NCBI RefSeq assembly: GCF_003470205.1
Contig: NZ_QWKP01000223.1
Location: 62,001 to 126,000, forward strand
Source of the DNA: Cellulomonas rhizosphaerae
Lineage (GTDB): Bacteria; Actinomycetota; Actinomycetes; Actinomycetales; Cellulomonadaceae
Direction of reading: 5' to 3'
DNA: 64,000 nt
This document shows positions 16,743-25,532 of this stretch, in pieces (position 1 is the stretch's first letter; each line of letters begins with the position of its first letter). The notes under the pieces were generated by a model. It was not told where the DNA came from and ran no database searches. It was given only the letters and a program-made list of their open reading frames with translations. The position numbers and the translations under genes are program-made.

Positions 16743-18560
16743 ATGACCACACGACCACGCACGCGCGCGCTGCTCGCCGCGCTCACGTCCGCCGCGCTCG
16801 CGCTGTCCGCGGGCGCACTCACCGCCACCGCATCGAGCGCCGCCGCGCCCAAGCCGGACACGACCAGCGCGACAGAGGCCGCCCGGGTGGACCGGGTGAA
16901 GTCCAAGCCGGCCTGGTTCGACTGCTCGAGCGTCGTCGGGCCCCGCGCCCAGTGCGGGACGATCGAGCTCCCGCTGGACTACGACCAGCCGAAGGGCGCC
17001 ACGACCGAGGTCGCGATGCTGCGGATCAAGGTCGCGGACCCGAAGAAGAAGATCGGCACCCTGTTCCTCAACCCGGGCGGACCGGGCGGCTCGGGCGTGT
17101 CCATCGCCGCCGCCGCCCCCGACTTCCTGTCGCCGGCCGTGCTGGCCCGGTTCGACGTCGTGGGCATCGACCCGCGCGGCACCAACTTCAGCGACAACGT
17201 CGCGTGCTTCAAGAACCTCGGCGTCCAGGCGACCGCCCTCGGCCCGCTGCTGACCACACCGTTCCCCGTCGGGTCGAAGGAGCGCACCGCGTACGTCGGC
17301 GCGGCCGAGAAGTTCGGCAAGGCGTGCTCGACCACGGGCAAGCCGCTCTCGGCGTCGATGTCCACGGCCGAGGTCGCGCGCGACACGGACGTCGTGCGCC
17401 GCGCGCTGGGCGACAAGAAGCTCACGTTCCTCGGCTTCTCCTACGGCACCTACCTCGGCAACGTCTACGCCAACATGTTCCCGGACCGCGTGCGGGCGAT
17501 CGTCATCGACGGCGTCCTCGACCCGCTCGCCTGGGCCGGCCGGGCCTCGACCGCGTCGGTCCCGCAGACCCAGCGGCTCAAGTCCGGCGAGGGCGCCTAC
17601 CGGGCTCTGCAGGAGATCCTCAAGCGCTGCCAGAAGGCCGGGCCCACGAAGTGCTACACCGCCCAGTTCGGCGACCCCGAGCTGGTCTGGGCCAAGCTCG
17701 TCGCGAACGTGAAGAAGAAGCCGATCGCGCTCCGCGACGACGAGGGCGGGCTCGTGTTCGAGGTCAACTACGCGATTCTCACGTCGATCCTGCTGGGTGA
17801 CCTCTACCAGCCCTACGCGGGCGAGCTGATCGACAGCGACATCACCTGGTTCACCGAGCTCGCGAACCCGTCGAGCACGGCGAAGAAGGCGGCCGCCCGG
17901 GCCGGCCTGCTCGCCCACCTGAGCGGCCAGAAGGCGGCGGCGAAGGCCGCGGACAAGAAGACCGCGCGGCTCGCGAAGGCGATGGGCTTCGGGTTCCCCT
18001 ACGACAACTCGCCCGAGGCGTTCCAGTCCGTGCTGTGCAGCGACGGCCTCAACCCCGCGAAGGCGTCGAGCTGGGGAACCGCCACCAAGTACGCCGAGGT
18101 CAGCGCGCCCGGGTTCGGGCCGCTGTGGTCGTGGGCCTCGGCGCCGTGCGCGTCGAGCACGTGGACCGCGAAGGACGAGGACTCCTACCGCGGCTCGTTC
18201 TCGCACCGCACGTCGGCTCCGGTCCTCGTCGTCGGCAACTACTGGGACCCCGCGACGAACTACGAGGGTGCGGTGCGCGCCGCGCACCTGCTGCCCAGCA
18301 GCCGGCTGCTCTCGAGCGACAGCTGGGGGCACACCGCCTACGGCACGTCGCCCTGCGTGACAGGTGCAGTCGACACGTACCTGCTCACCGGCAAGACGCC
18401 CAAGGCCGGCAAGGTCTGCAAGGGCGACGCGCAGCCGTTCACGCAGGTGATCGACGACGAGAGCGGTCCGGTCGCCGGTGACCAGGGTCTGCGCACGGGC
18501 ACCAAGCGCACGCTCCCGCCCGTGGTCGCGCCGCTGCCGGGTGGCCTGCCGCGGTACTGA
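16743..18560 (+). CDS. Secreted S33 alpha/beta-hydrolase peptidase (SlpD/tripeptidyl aminopeptidase type)
   Basis: 605-residue exported serine hydrolase. The Sec signal peptide is MTTRPRTRALLAALTSAALALSAG with a likely cut after ATASSAAA. The N-terminal part of the hydrolase has LPLDYDQP, LFLNPGGPGGSG (oxyanion region) and DVVGIDPRGT. The nucleophile is the Ser of GFSYGTYLG (about residue 233). The C-terminal TAP-like part supplies Asp in GNYWDPATNY (about 502) and His in WGHTAYGTS (about 530). Streptomyces relatives release N-terminal tripeptides or are mycelium-associated proteinases. GGGGGA lies 5 nt before the ATG. It is closed by the 16-bp hairpin at 18571. Confidence 0.9.
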   Translation: MTTRPRTRALLAALTSAALALSAGALTATASSAAAPKPDTTSATEAARVDRVKSKPAWFDCSSVVGPRAQCGTIELPLDYDQPKGATTEVAMLRIKVADPKKKIGTLFLNPGGPGGSGVSIAAAAPDFLSPAVLARFDVVGIDPRGTNFSDNVACFKNLGVQATALGPLLTTPFPVGSKERTAYVGAAEKFGKACSTTGKPLSASMSTAEVARDTDVVRRALGDKKLTFLGFSYGTYLGNVYANMFPDRVRAIVIDGVLDPLAWAGRASTASVPQTQRLKSGEGAYRALQEILKRCQKAGPTKCYTAQFGDPELVWAKLVANVKKKPIALRDDEGGLVFEVNYAILTSILLGDLYQPYAGELIDSDITWFTELANPSSTAKKAAARAGLLAHLSGQKAAAKAADKKTARLAKAMGFGFPYDNSPEAFQSVLCSDGLNPAKASSWGTATKYAEVSAPGFGPLWSWASAPCASSTWTAKDEDSYRGSFSHRTSAPVLVVGNYWDPATNYEGAVRAAHLLPSSRLLSSDSWGHTAYGTSPCVTGAVDTYLLTGKTPKAGKVCKGDAQPFTQVIDDESGPVAGDQGLRTGTKRTLPPVVAPLPGGLPRY

Positions 18561-18570
18561 CGCATCCCGT

Positions 18571-18606
18571 CTCGTGGACCCGGCGCTGCTGCGCCGGGTC
18601 CACGAG
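18571..18606 (+). terminator. Strong hairpin terminator after the S33 peptidase gene
   Basis: CTCGTGGACCCGGCGC (18571-18586) pairs perfectly with GCGCCGGGTCCACGAG (18591-18606), leaving a TGCT loop. The 16-bp perfect stem lies 11 nt after the stop codon and is followed by CCATTTC. It separates this gene from hrpA. Confidence 0.85.
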
Positions 18607-18654
18607 CCATTTCAGGGCGCGGCCAGGGCGCCGGGCCTGGGAGAATCGTTGATC

Positions 18655-21600
18655 GTGACCACCAGCCCGCCGAGCCCGGCGTCCCCCGCCTCGCGCGGTC
18701 GCCGCGGTCGCGGTCGGGGTGGAGCCGCCCGACGAGAGGGCGGGGGTGCGCCGACGACGGGCGCCCGCCGCCCCCGCGGGGGCACGGGGTCAGGGTCGAG
18801 CGAGGCCGACGAGCAGCGCCGGGCCGCCCGCCGCGCGCGGGACGCCGAGCGCCGCGCGGCGGTCGTCGTCCCGCCCCTGAACTTCCCCGAGCAGCTGCCC
18901 GTCAGCGCCCGGCGCGACGAGATCGCCGCGGCGATCCGCGACCACCAGGTCGTCGTCGTCGCGGGAGAGACCGGCTCGGGCAAGACCACCCAGCTGCCCA
19001 AGATCGCCCTCGAGCTCGGCCGCGGCCGCGCCGGCCAGATCGGCCACACGCAGCCCCGCCGCATCGCGGCGCGCAGCGTCGCGGAACGGATCGCCGAGGA
19101 GGTCGGCACCACGCTCGGCGAGATCGTCGGCTACCAGGTGCGGTTCACCGACCAGTCGTCGGAGTCGACGCTGGTCAAGGTCATGACCGACGGCATCCTG
19201 CTCGCGCAGATCCAGCGCGACCCGATGCTGTGGTCCTACGACACGCTGATCATCGACGAGGCGCACGAGCGCTCCCTCAACATCGACTTCATCCTCGGCT
19301 ACCTCACGCGGCTGCTCCCGCGGCGGCCGGACCTCAAGGTCGTCATCACCTCGGCGACCATCGACTCCGCGCGGTTCGCCGCGCACTTCGCCGACGCGAA
19401 CGGCGTCCCGGCGCCGGTCGTCGAGGTCAGCGGGCGCACCTACCCGGTCGAGATCCGGTACCGGCCCCTGTCGCCCGACGAGCTCGGGACCGACGGCGCA
19501 CCGGTCAAGGGCGCGAAGGACCGCGACCTGCCGACCGCGCTGACCGAGGCCGTCGACGAGCTCATGGCCGAGGGGCCGGGCGACATCCTCGTGTTCTTCT
19601 CGGGCGAGCGAGAGATCCGCGACGCCGAGGACGCGCTGCGCGGCTCGCTCGGCCCCCGCGTGACCGACCCGAAGCACCCGCAGCACGTCGAGCTGCTGCC
19701 GCTCTACAGCCGGTTGTCCGCGGCCGAGCAGCACCGCGTGTTCGAGCGCCACCAGCACCGGCGCATCGTGCTGTCGACCAACGTCGCGGAGACGTCGCTG
19801 ACCGTCCCCGGCATCCGCTACGTGATCGACCCCGGCACCGCGCGCATCAGCCGCTGGTCCAAGGCCACCAAGGTGCAGCGGCTGCCCATCGAACCCATCA
19901 GCCAGGCATCGGCGAACCAGCGTTCGGGCCGCTGCGGGCGCGTGGCGGACGGCATCGCGATCCGGCTGTACTCGGAGGAGGACTTCGAGTCGCGACCGAT
20001 GTACACCGAGCCGGAGATCCTTCGTACATCGCTCGCGTCGGTGATTCTGCAGATGATCGCCGTGGGCGTGGCGACCACCCCGGAGGACGTCAACGACTTC
20101 CCGTTCGTCGACCCGCCCGACGACCGGTCGGTGCGCGACGGCGTCCAGCTGCTCACCGAGCTCGGCGCGCTCGAGCAGCGCGACGGCGTCACGCGCCTCA
20201 CGACGACGGGCCGCGCGCTGGCCCAGCTCCCGATGGACCCGCGCCTGGCCCGCATGATCGTCGAGGGCGGCCACCGCGGCGTGGCCCGCGAGGTCATGAT
20301 CATCGCCGCCGCGCTGTCCATCCAGGACCCGCGCGAGCGTCCGGCCGAGGAGCGCGAGCGGGCCGACCAGATGCACGCGCGCTTCGCGGATCCCACGTCC
20401 GACCTGCTGTCCTACCTCAACCTGTGGCACTACCTGCGCGACCAGCAGCGCGACCTGTCCGGCTCCGCCTTCCGCCGGTTGTGCCGCGCCGAGCACCTCA
20501 ACTACCTGCGCATCCGCGAGTGGCAGGACGTCGTCACGCAGCTGCGCGAGCTGGCCAAGCCGCTCGACATCGTCGTCGGCGCCCCTCGCCCGAAGGACGA
20601 GCCGGAGGGTGAGGTCGACGAGACCGTCCGCACCGGGCAGTTCGCACTCACCTGGGACGGCGACCGCATCCACATCGCGATCCTGGCCGGCCTGCTCTCG
20701 CACATCGGGATGCAGGAGGCCACGGAGGTGTCCACCCGCAAGGGTGCCAAGGACCCGCGCGGCGGCCGTCGGCCCCGCAACGAGTACCTGGGAGCCCGCG
20801 GCGCGCGCTTCGCGCTCTTCCCGGGCTCGGGCCTGTCCCGCAAGCCCCCCGCCTGGGTCATGGCGGCCGAGCTCGTCGAGACCTCGCGGCTGTGGGGCCG
20901 GGACGCCGCGCGCATCCAGCCCGAGTGGGCCGAGGAGGTCGGCGCGCACCTGGTCAAGCGCACGTACTCGGAGCCGGCGTGGTCGACGAAGCAGGGGGCG
21001 GCGACCGCTTTCGAGAAGGTGCTGCTCTACGGCGTGCCGATCGTCGCGCAGCGCCGCGTGCTGTTCGCCAAGGTCGACCCCGCGCAGGCGCGCGAGCTGT
21101 TCGTCCGGCACGCGCTCGTCCAGGGCGAGTGGACCACCCACCACCAGTTCTTCCACGAGAACCGCCGCCTGCTCGCCGAGGCCGAGGCGCTCGAGGCCCG
21201 CGCGCGCCGCCGCGACCTGCTCGTGGACGACGACGTGCTGTTCGACTTCTACGACGAGCGGGTGCCCGACGACGTGGTCTCCGCGCGCCACTTCGACCAG
21301 TGGTGGAAGTCCGCGCGGCGCACGACGCCGGACCTGCTCTCGTTCAGCCGCGAGCTGCTGGTCGCCTCCGGCGCGGACCAGATCGACGAGGCGGCGTTCC
21401 CGTCGCGCTGGCCCCAGGGCGACCTGTCGCTCCCGCTGACCTACCAGTTCCAGCCCGGCACCGAGGCCGACGGCGTCACGGTCCACATCCCCATCGGCCA
21501 GCTCACGCGCGTCCAGCCCGACGGCTTCGGCTGGATGGTGCCCGGGCTGCTCGACGAGCTCGTCACCGCCACGATCCGGGCACTGCCCAAGCACGTGCGC

Positions 21601-22902
21601 GTGCAGCTCGTCCCGGCGCCGGACGTCGCGCGCCAGGTCGCCGCGTGGATCCGCGCGAACATGGCCGACTGGACCGACACCGTGCGCGCAGGCGACTCCG
21701 CGCCCTCGTTCCACGACGCGTTCCGCTCGGCCGTCCGCGCGCTGCGGGACGTCGACGTGGCCGAGGACGACTTCGGCGACGACCGCCTGCCGGGCCACCT
21801 GCGCATGACGTTCCGCGTGGTGGGGGACAGGGGCGGGGTGATCGACGAGGGCAAGGAGCTCGCGGTCCTGCAGGACCGGCTCGCCTCGCGGGCGCAGCGG
21901 GCGGTGGACGACGCGGTGCGCACGGCGGTCCAGGCGGCGATGGCCGAGGCCCGCGCGGCAGCGCCGGCACCGACCCCCGCGCCCGCCGCCGCGGCGGCTG
22001 ACGACGGGCCGAGCGCGAGCACCCCGGCACCGTCCCCGGCGGTCGACCTCGTGCGCACCGGCCTCACCACCTGGCCCGCCGACCTGCCCACGCTGCCCGA
22101 GGTCCTCGAGGCGACCGGCCCGAGCGGGGTCGTCGTCCGGGCGTACCCGACGCTCGTCGAGGAGCCCGACCGTTCGGTCGCGGTCCGCGCGCTGGCCGAC
22201 GAGTACGCCGTCCCGGCCGCCGCCCGGGCGGGGCTGCGCCGGCTGCTGCTCCTGGACGTCGGCCTCCAGCCCGCCCGCATCACCTCCCGCTGGACCGGCA
22301 CCCAGGCCCTCACCCTGGCGGCGAGCCCCTACCCCAGCACGAACGCGCTGGTCACCGACGTGCAGCTCGCGGCGATCGACGCGCTCGTCGGCCCGATCGT
22401 CGTGCGCGACGCCGAGGCCTACGCCGCGCTGCGCGCGAAGGTCCGCGACGGGCTCGAGGACGCCGTGCACCAGGTCGTCGGATCGCTGGTCACCGTGCTG
22501 ACCTCGTGGCGCGAGCTCGACGTGGACCTGCGCGGTGCCACCAGCCTGGCCCTGCTGGCGACCGCCCAGGACGTGCGCGCGCAGGCGAACCGGCTCGTGC
22601 ACGACGGCTTCGTCGCGCAGATCGGCGCGGCCCGGCTCCCGCAGCTGACCCGCTACCTGCGCGCGGCGCAGTACCGGCTGTCCAAGGCGGCGGACAACCC
22701 GCAGCGCGACGCCGACCGCGGCTGGCAGGTGCGCGACGCCGCCGAGCAGCTCGACACCGTCCGGCCGGGGGCCGACCCCGCGAAGGTCGACGAGGTGCGG
22801 TGGCTGCTCGAGGAGCTGCGGGTGAGCCTGTTCGCGCAGCAGCTCGGCACGCCCGTACCGGTCTCGCCGACGCGGATCCGCAAGGCGATCGCCGCCCTCT
22901 AG
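18655..22902 (+). CDS. hrpA: ATP-dependent RNA helicase HrpA
   Basis: 1415-residue DEAH-box helicase of the HrpA/Prp22 group. The N-terminus is a disordered, Arg/Gly-rich tail (SRGRRGRGRGGAARREGGG) that may bind RNA. Walker A is GETGSGKTTQ near residue 104, the DEAH box IIDEAHERS lies near residue 201, and SATIDS and the motif VI region NQRSGRCGRVADG follow. The HA2/OB segments are next, and the long C-terminus has the DUF3418 character typical of HrpA. The length is slightly above E. coli HrpA, partly from an Ala/Pro-rich linker near residues 1100-1125. I chose GTG 18655 (GGGAGA 10 nt upstream). HrpA has been linked to ribosome rescue and mRNA processing in E. coli. The last 4 nt (CTAG) overlap the next gene. 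Confidence 0.93.
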   Translation: MTTSPPSPASPASRGRRGRGRGGAARREGGGAPTTGARRPRGGTGSGSSEADEQRRAARRARDAERRAAVVVPPLNFPEQLPVSARRDEIAAAIRDHQVVVVAGETGSGKTTQLPKIALELGRGRAGQIGHTQPRRIAARSVAERIAEEVGTTLGEIVGYQVRFTDQSSESTLVKVMTDGILLAQIQRDPMLWSYDTLIIDEAHERSLNIDFILGYLTRLLPRRPDLKVVITSATIDSARFAAHFADANGVPAPVVEVSGRTYPVEIRYRPLSPDELGTDGAPVKGAKDRDLPTALTEAVDELMAEGPGDILVFFSGEREIRDAEDALRGSLGPRVTDPKHPQHVELLPLYSRLSAAEQHRVFERHQHRRIVLSTNVAETSLTVPGIRYVIDPGTARISRWSKATKVQRLPIEPISQASANQRSGRCGRVADGIAIRLYSEEDFESRPMYTEPEILRTSLASVILQMIAVGVATTPEDVNDFPFVDPPDDRSVRDGVQLLTELGALEQRDGVTRLTTTGRALAQLPMDPRLARMIVEGGHRGVAREVMIIAAALSIQDPRERPAEERERADQMHARFADPTSDLLSYLNLWHYLRDQQRDLSGSAFRRLCRAEHLNYLRIREWQDVVTQLRELAKPLDIVVGAPRPKDEPEGEVDETVRTGQFALTWDGDRIHIAILAGLLSHIGMQEATEVSTRKGAKDPRGGRRPRNEYLGARGARFALFPGSGLSRKPPAWVMAAELVETSRLWGRDAARIQPEWAEEVGAHLVKRTYSEPAWSTKQGAATAFEKVLLYGVPIVAQRRVLFAKVDPAQARELFVRHALVQGEWTTHHQFFHENRRLLAEAEALEARARRRDLLVDDDVLFDFYDERVPDDVVSARHFDQWWKSARRTTPDLLSFSRELLVASGADQIDEAAFPSRWPQGDLSLPLTYQFQPGTEADGVTVHIPIGQLTRVQPDGFGWMVPGLLDELVTATIRALPKHVRVQLVPAPDVARQVAAWIRANMADWTDTVRAGDSAPSFHDAFRSAVRALRDVDVAEDDFGDDRLPGHLRMTFRVVGDRGGVIDEGKELAVLQDRLASRAQRAVDDAVRTAVQAAMAEARAAAPAPTPAPAAAAADDGPSASTPAPSPAVDLVRTGLTTWPADLPTLPEVLEATGPSGVVVRAYPTLVEEPDRSVAVRALADEYAVPAAARAGLRRLLLLDVGLQPARITSRWTGTQALTLAASPYPSTNALVTDVQLAAIDALVGPIVVRDAEAYAALRAKVRDGLEDAVHQVVGSLVTVLTSWRELDVDLRGATSLALLATAQDVRAQANRLVHDGFVAQIGAARLPQLTRYLRAAQYRLSKAADNPQRDADRGWQVRDAAEQLDTVRPGADPAKVDEVRWLLEELRVSLFAQQLGTPVPVSPTRIRKAIAAL

Positions 22903-23723
22903 GACTGCGGCTCGTTCGGCCCGTCCTGGCCGGCCACGAGGTCGCCGCAGCTGACCTCCTGCGCGGTCGTCACGACGGGATCGTCCTTGGCGGCACCCGT
23001 GGCCACCTTCTCGGCCTCGCCGTTCGTCGCGGTCCGGCCGTCCGACGAGAGGTCGACGAACGTCCGCGTCACGTCGAAGGTCGCGCCGTCGTCGGCCGAC
23101 ACGGCGTTCAGCCCGGCCAGCCGCAGGACGCCGCCGTCGGACGTGCAGCCCACGCCCGTGCCCGCGTCTCCGAACCCGCGGTCGAACGTGTACGGCTCGC
23201 CCTGCGCGTTCTGGACGGGGGTCACGGCGCAGTCCGACAGGGAGAACAGCAGCGCCTCCCGGCCGACGTCGACGAGGGCGATCGGCAGCTTGTCCGTCTG
23301 CACCAGCTGCACGACCGCGGACGCCGGCTCGGGGCTCGCGCTGTCGATGGCCGCCGAGAAGGTCGCGCCCGACGCCGTCGTGATGCCGAACCGCCGGTCC
23401 GCGCCGCCGGTGATCCAACCCTGGTCCTCGCGGCCGTCGCCGTCCACGTCAGCGACCTCGGCGACGTCGGCGCTCGCCGGTGTGGTGTCGTCGGTCGGGG
23501 CGCAGCCGGCGGGGGCGGTCGTCGTGGTGGTGGTCGCGGTCGGTGCGGCGGACGAGGGTGCGCTCGTCGTGCTCGTCGTGCTCGTGGTCGGCGCCGGCGC
23601 GGCGGCATCGTCGTCGGGCCTCGTCGCGAGGATCACCGCCACCACGACCACCACGACGACGACGCACGCCGCCACCACCCATGCCCAGGTCCGACGGGAG
23701 GCGGTCGGGTTCTCGATGCTCAC
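22899..23723 (-). CDS. Single-pass membrane protein with Thr-rich linker, unknown function
   Basis: 274 residues. A short cytoplasmic start is followed by a strongly hydrophobic anchor (VVAACVVVVVVVVAVILA), a Thr/Ala/Pro/Ser-rich mucin-like linker (residues about 40-75), and a globular external domain with five cysteines. The domain begins CAPTDDTTPASADVAEVADVDGDGREDQGW, where DVDGDGRED resembles the short calcium-binding loop of FG-GAP/VCBS repeats. No enzyme motif is visible. It is probably a surface-exposed protein. Its stop shares CTAG with the hrpA stop on the opposite strand, so the genes converge with a 4-nt overlap. It is adjacent to but outside the ABC exporter genes. Confidence 0.72.
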   Translation of the reverse strand: MSIENPTASRRTWAWVVAACVVVVVVVVAVILATRPDDDAAAPAPTTSTTSTTSAPSSAAPTATTTTTTAPAGCAPTDDTTPASADVAEVADVDGDGREDQGWITGGADRRFGITTASGATFSAAIDSASPEPASAVVQLVQTDKLPIALVDVGREALLFSLSDCAVTPVQNAQGEPYTFDRGFGDAGTGVGCTSDGGVLRLAGLNAVSADDGATFDVTRTFVDLSSDGRTATNGEAEKVATGAAKDDPVVTTAQEVSCGDLVAGQDGPNEPQS

Positions 23724-23746
23724 CCCACCTTCCTACCCCCAGCGCC

Positions 23747-24538
23747 TCACCGCTGCCGCCGGAACAGCACGCTCGCGGCGACCCAGCCGACGAGCAGCAG
23801 CCCCACGCACCAGGCGATCGCCTGCGCGGCCGACGAGCCGACCGGCGTACCCAGCAGCAGCCCGCGCACGGTGTCGGCGACCGGGGTCACGGGGTTCCAG
23901 GCGGCGATCGACGAGAGCACGGACGGCATCGAGTCGACCGGGACGAACGCGCTCGAGACGTAGGGGAGGAACAGGATCGCGAACGAGAAGCCGCTCGCGG
24001 CCTCCGGGCCGGACGCGACCACACCGATCGCGACCGCGATCCACGTCAGGGCGGCCACGTACAGGGCGATGAGCCCGATCGCCGCGAGCCAGTCGAGCGC
24101 CGAGGCCTGCGCGTCGAAGCCGATGAGCAGCGCGATGCCGATCACGAGCGCGGTCGAGACCGCGTTGCGCGCCATGCTCGCCGCGACGTGGCCGGTCATC
24201 ACGCCCGTCGCGCGGATCGGCATCGAGCGGAACCGGTCCATGATCCCGGCCGTGATGTCGCTCGCCACGTCGACCGCCGTCGTGGACGCGCCGTAGCCGG
24301 CGGTGAGCAGCAGGATGCCGGGCACCACGAAGTCGACGTAGTCCATGCCCGACTGGATCGCGCCGCCGAACACGTAGACGAACATCAGCAGCAGCATCAC
24401 GGGCAGCATCACGGCGAGCAGAAGCGTGTCGAGCTGGCGGGTGGACCGGCGCAGGCACCGGCCGACGAGGGCGAGGGTGTCGCCGAGGTTCCCCGTGGGG
24501 GACTGGTCGACGCGGGGGGTCAGGTCGAGCGTGGTCAT
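23747..24538 (-). CDS. ABC-2 type transporter permease (DrrB-like)
   Basis: 263-residue membrane subunit of an ABC-2 exporter with six hydrophobic segments. Family features are an N-terminal amphipathic LVGRCLRRSTRQLDTLLLAVMLPVMLLLMFVYVFGGAI and the loop DRFRSMPIRATGVMTGHV. The ending includes FVPVDSMPSVLSSIAAWNPVTPVADTVRGLLLG. This is the daunorubicin-resistance (DrrB) type, which exports drugs, lipids or polyketides. It overlaps its ATPase gene by 4 nt (ATGA, 24535-24538), so the two are made together. The transported compound is unknown; control by the adjacent TetR regulator suggests a small-molecule inducer. Confidence 0.9.
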   Translation of the reverse strand: MTTLDLTPRVDQSPTGNLGDTLALVGRCLRRSTRQLDTLLLAVMLPVMLLLMFVYVFGGAIQSGMDYVDFVVPGILLLTAGYGASTTAVDVASDITAGIMDRFRSMPIRATGVMTGHVAASMARNAVSTALVIGIALLIGFDAQASALDWLAAIGLIALYVAALTWIAVAIGVVASGPEAASGFSFAILFLPYVSSAFVPVDSMPSVLSSIAAWNPVTPVADTVRGLLLGTPVGSSAAQAIAWCVGLLLVGWVAASVLFRRQR

Positions 24539-25452
24539 CGGATCTCCTGGAGCTCTCGGGCCTCGGTCGTGGCGGGTTGGCCGGGTTCGGCGGGCTGGCC
24601 GGTCAGGGTGAGGAAGACGTCGTCGAGGGTCGGGGTGCGCACGGCCCAGCTGTCGACGAGCAGGCCGCGGCGCTCCACGTCGCCGAGGATCCGGTGCACG
24701 TCGCCCACCGAGCCGTCGGTCTCGATCCGCTCGATCCCGGTGGCTGTCGTCAGCTCGACGTGCGCGGCGCCCACCTGGCTCTTGAGCGAGGCCGCCGTCC
24801 CGCTGGCGATGACGCGGCCGTGGTCGATCACCGCGACGCGGTCGGCGAGCTGGTCGGCCTCCTCGAGGTACTGCGTGGTGAGCAGCACGGTGGTGCCCGC
24901 ACGGACCGCGTCGCCGATCACGGCCCACAGGTCGTTGCGGCTGCGGGGGTCGAGGCCGGTGGTCGGCTCGTCGAGGACCAGCACCTGGGGTCGGCTGAGC
25001 AGGCTCGCCGCGAGGTCGAGCCGGCGCCGCATGCCGCCCGAGTACGTCTTGACCGGGCGCCGGGCCGCGTCGGTGAGGTCGAACAGCTCGAGCAGCGCCG
25101 CGGGCCTGGTGCGTGCCTCAGTGCGGCCGAGGTGCGAGAGCCTGGCCATCAGGCGCAGGTTCTCCTCGCCCGTGAGCAGCTCGTCGACGGCCGCGAACTG
25201 CCCGGTGAGGCTGATCGCCGCGCGCACGCGGCCCGGACTGCGGACGACGTCGTACCCGGCGACGGTCACCGTGCCGGCGTCGGGCCGCAGCAGCGTGGAC
25301 AGGATGCGGACGGTGGTCGTCTTGCCGGCGCCGTTCGGGCCGAGCAGGGCGAGCACCTCACCGCGAGCGACCTCGAGGTCGAGGCCGTCGAGGACGGTCA
25401 CGTCGCCGTAGGACTTGCGCAGCCCCTGCACGGCGATGATCGGAGCGGTCAT
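24535..25452 (-). CDS. ABC transporter ATP-binding protein (DrrA-like)
   Basis: 305-residue ATPase of a drug-exporter family ABC system. Walker A is GPNGAGKTTT near residue 39, the Q-loop is SLTGQFAAVDELLTGEENL, the signature is YSGGMRRRLDLAASLL, Walker B is VLVLDEPTTGLD and the H-region is LLTTQYLEEADQLAD. A DrrA-type C-terminal domain (RTPTLDDVFLTLTG) follows. I chose ATG 25452 because AAAGGAACC precedes it. The upstream region, shared with the divergent tetR-type gene, contains a 19-bp perfect palindrome, so repression by that regulator is likely. Confidence 0.93.
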   Translation of the reverse strand: MTAPIIAVQGLRKSYGDVTVLDGLDLEVARGEVLALLGPNGAGKTTTVRILSTLLRPDAGTVTVAGYDVVRSPGRVRAAISLTGQFAAVDELLTGEENLRLMARLSHLGRTEARTRPAALLELFDLTDAARRPVKTYSGGMRRRLDLAASLLSRPQVLVLDEPTTGLDPRSRNDLWAVIGDAVRAGTTVLLTTQYLEEADQLADRVAVIDHGRVIASGTAASLKSQVGAAHVELTTATGIERIETDGSVGDVHRILGDVERRGLLVDSWAVRTPTLDDVFLTLTGQPAEPGQPATTEARELQEIR

Positions 25453-25484
25453 CGTGGTTCCTTTCTGCGTACGTCGTAAACTGT

Positions 25485-25503
25485 GTGTGTATGTCATACA
25501 CAC
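25485..25503. promoter_or_regulatory. 19-bp perfect palindrome, probable TetR operator
   Basis: GTGTGTATGTCATACACAC is a perfect inverted repeat (9-bp arms around a central T) in the 80-bp gap between the divergent ABC exporter and TetR-family genes. It is AT-richer than its surroundings. TATAGG (25505-25510), a possible -10 for the rightward gene, lies immediately beside it. Size, symmetry and position fit an operator through which the regulator controls both itself and the exporter. Confidence 0.72.
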
Positions 25504-25532
25504 TTATAGGATCGGGCGTCAAGGAGGTTGCC

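Noticed and set aside
18790-23418. Open frame of about 1540 codons on the minus strand opposite hrpA, and similar long antisense frames at 1768-3921, 29303-31834, 36967-40962 and 11684-14866
   Set aside because: Their products are low-complexity Arg/Gly/Ala/His-rich and match no family, while the opposite strand encodes clear proteins. High GC removes stop codons and creates such frames.
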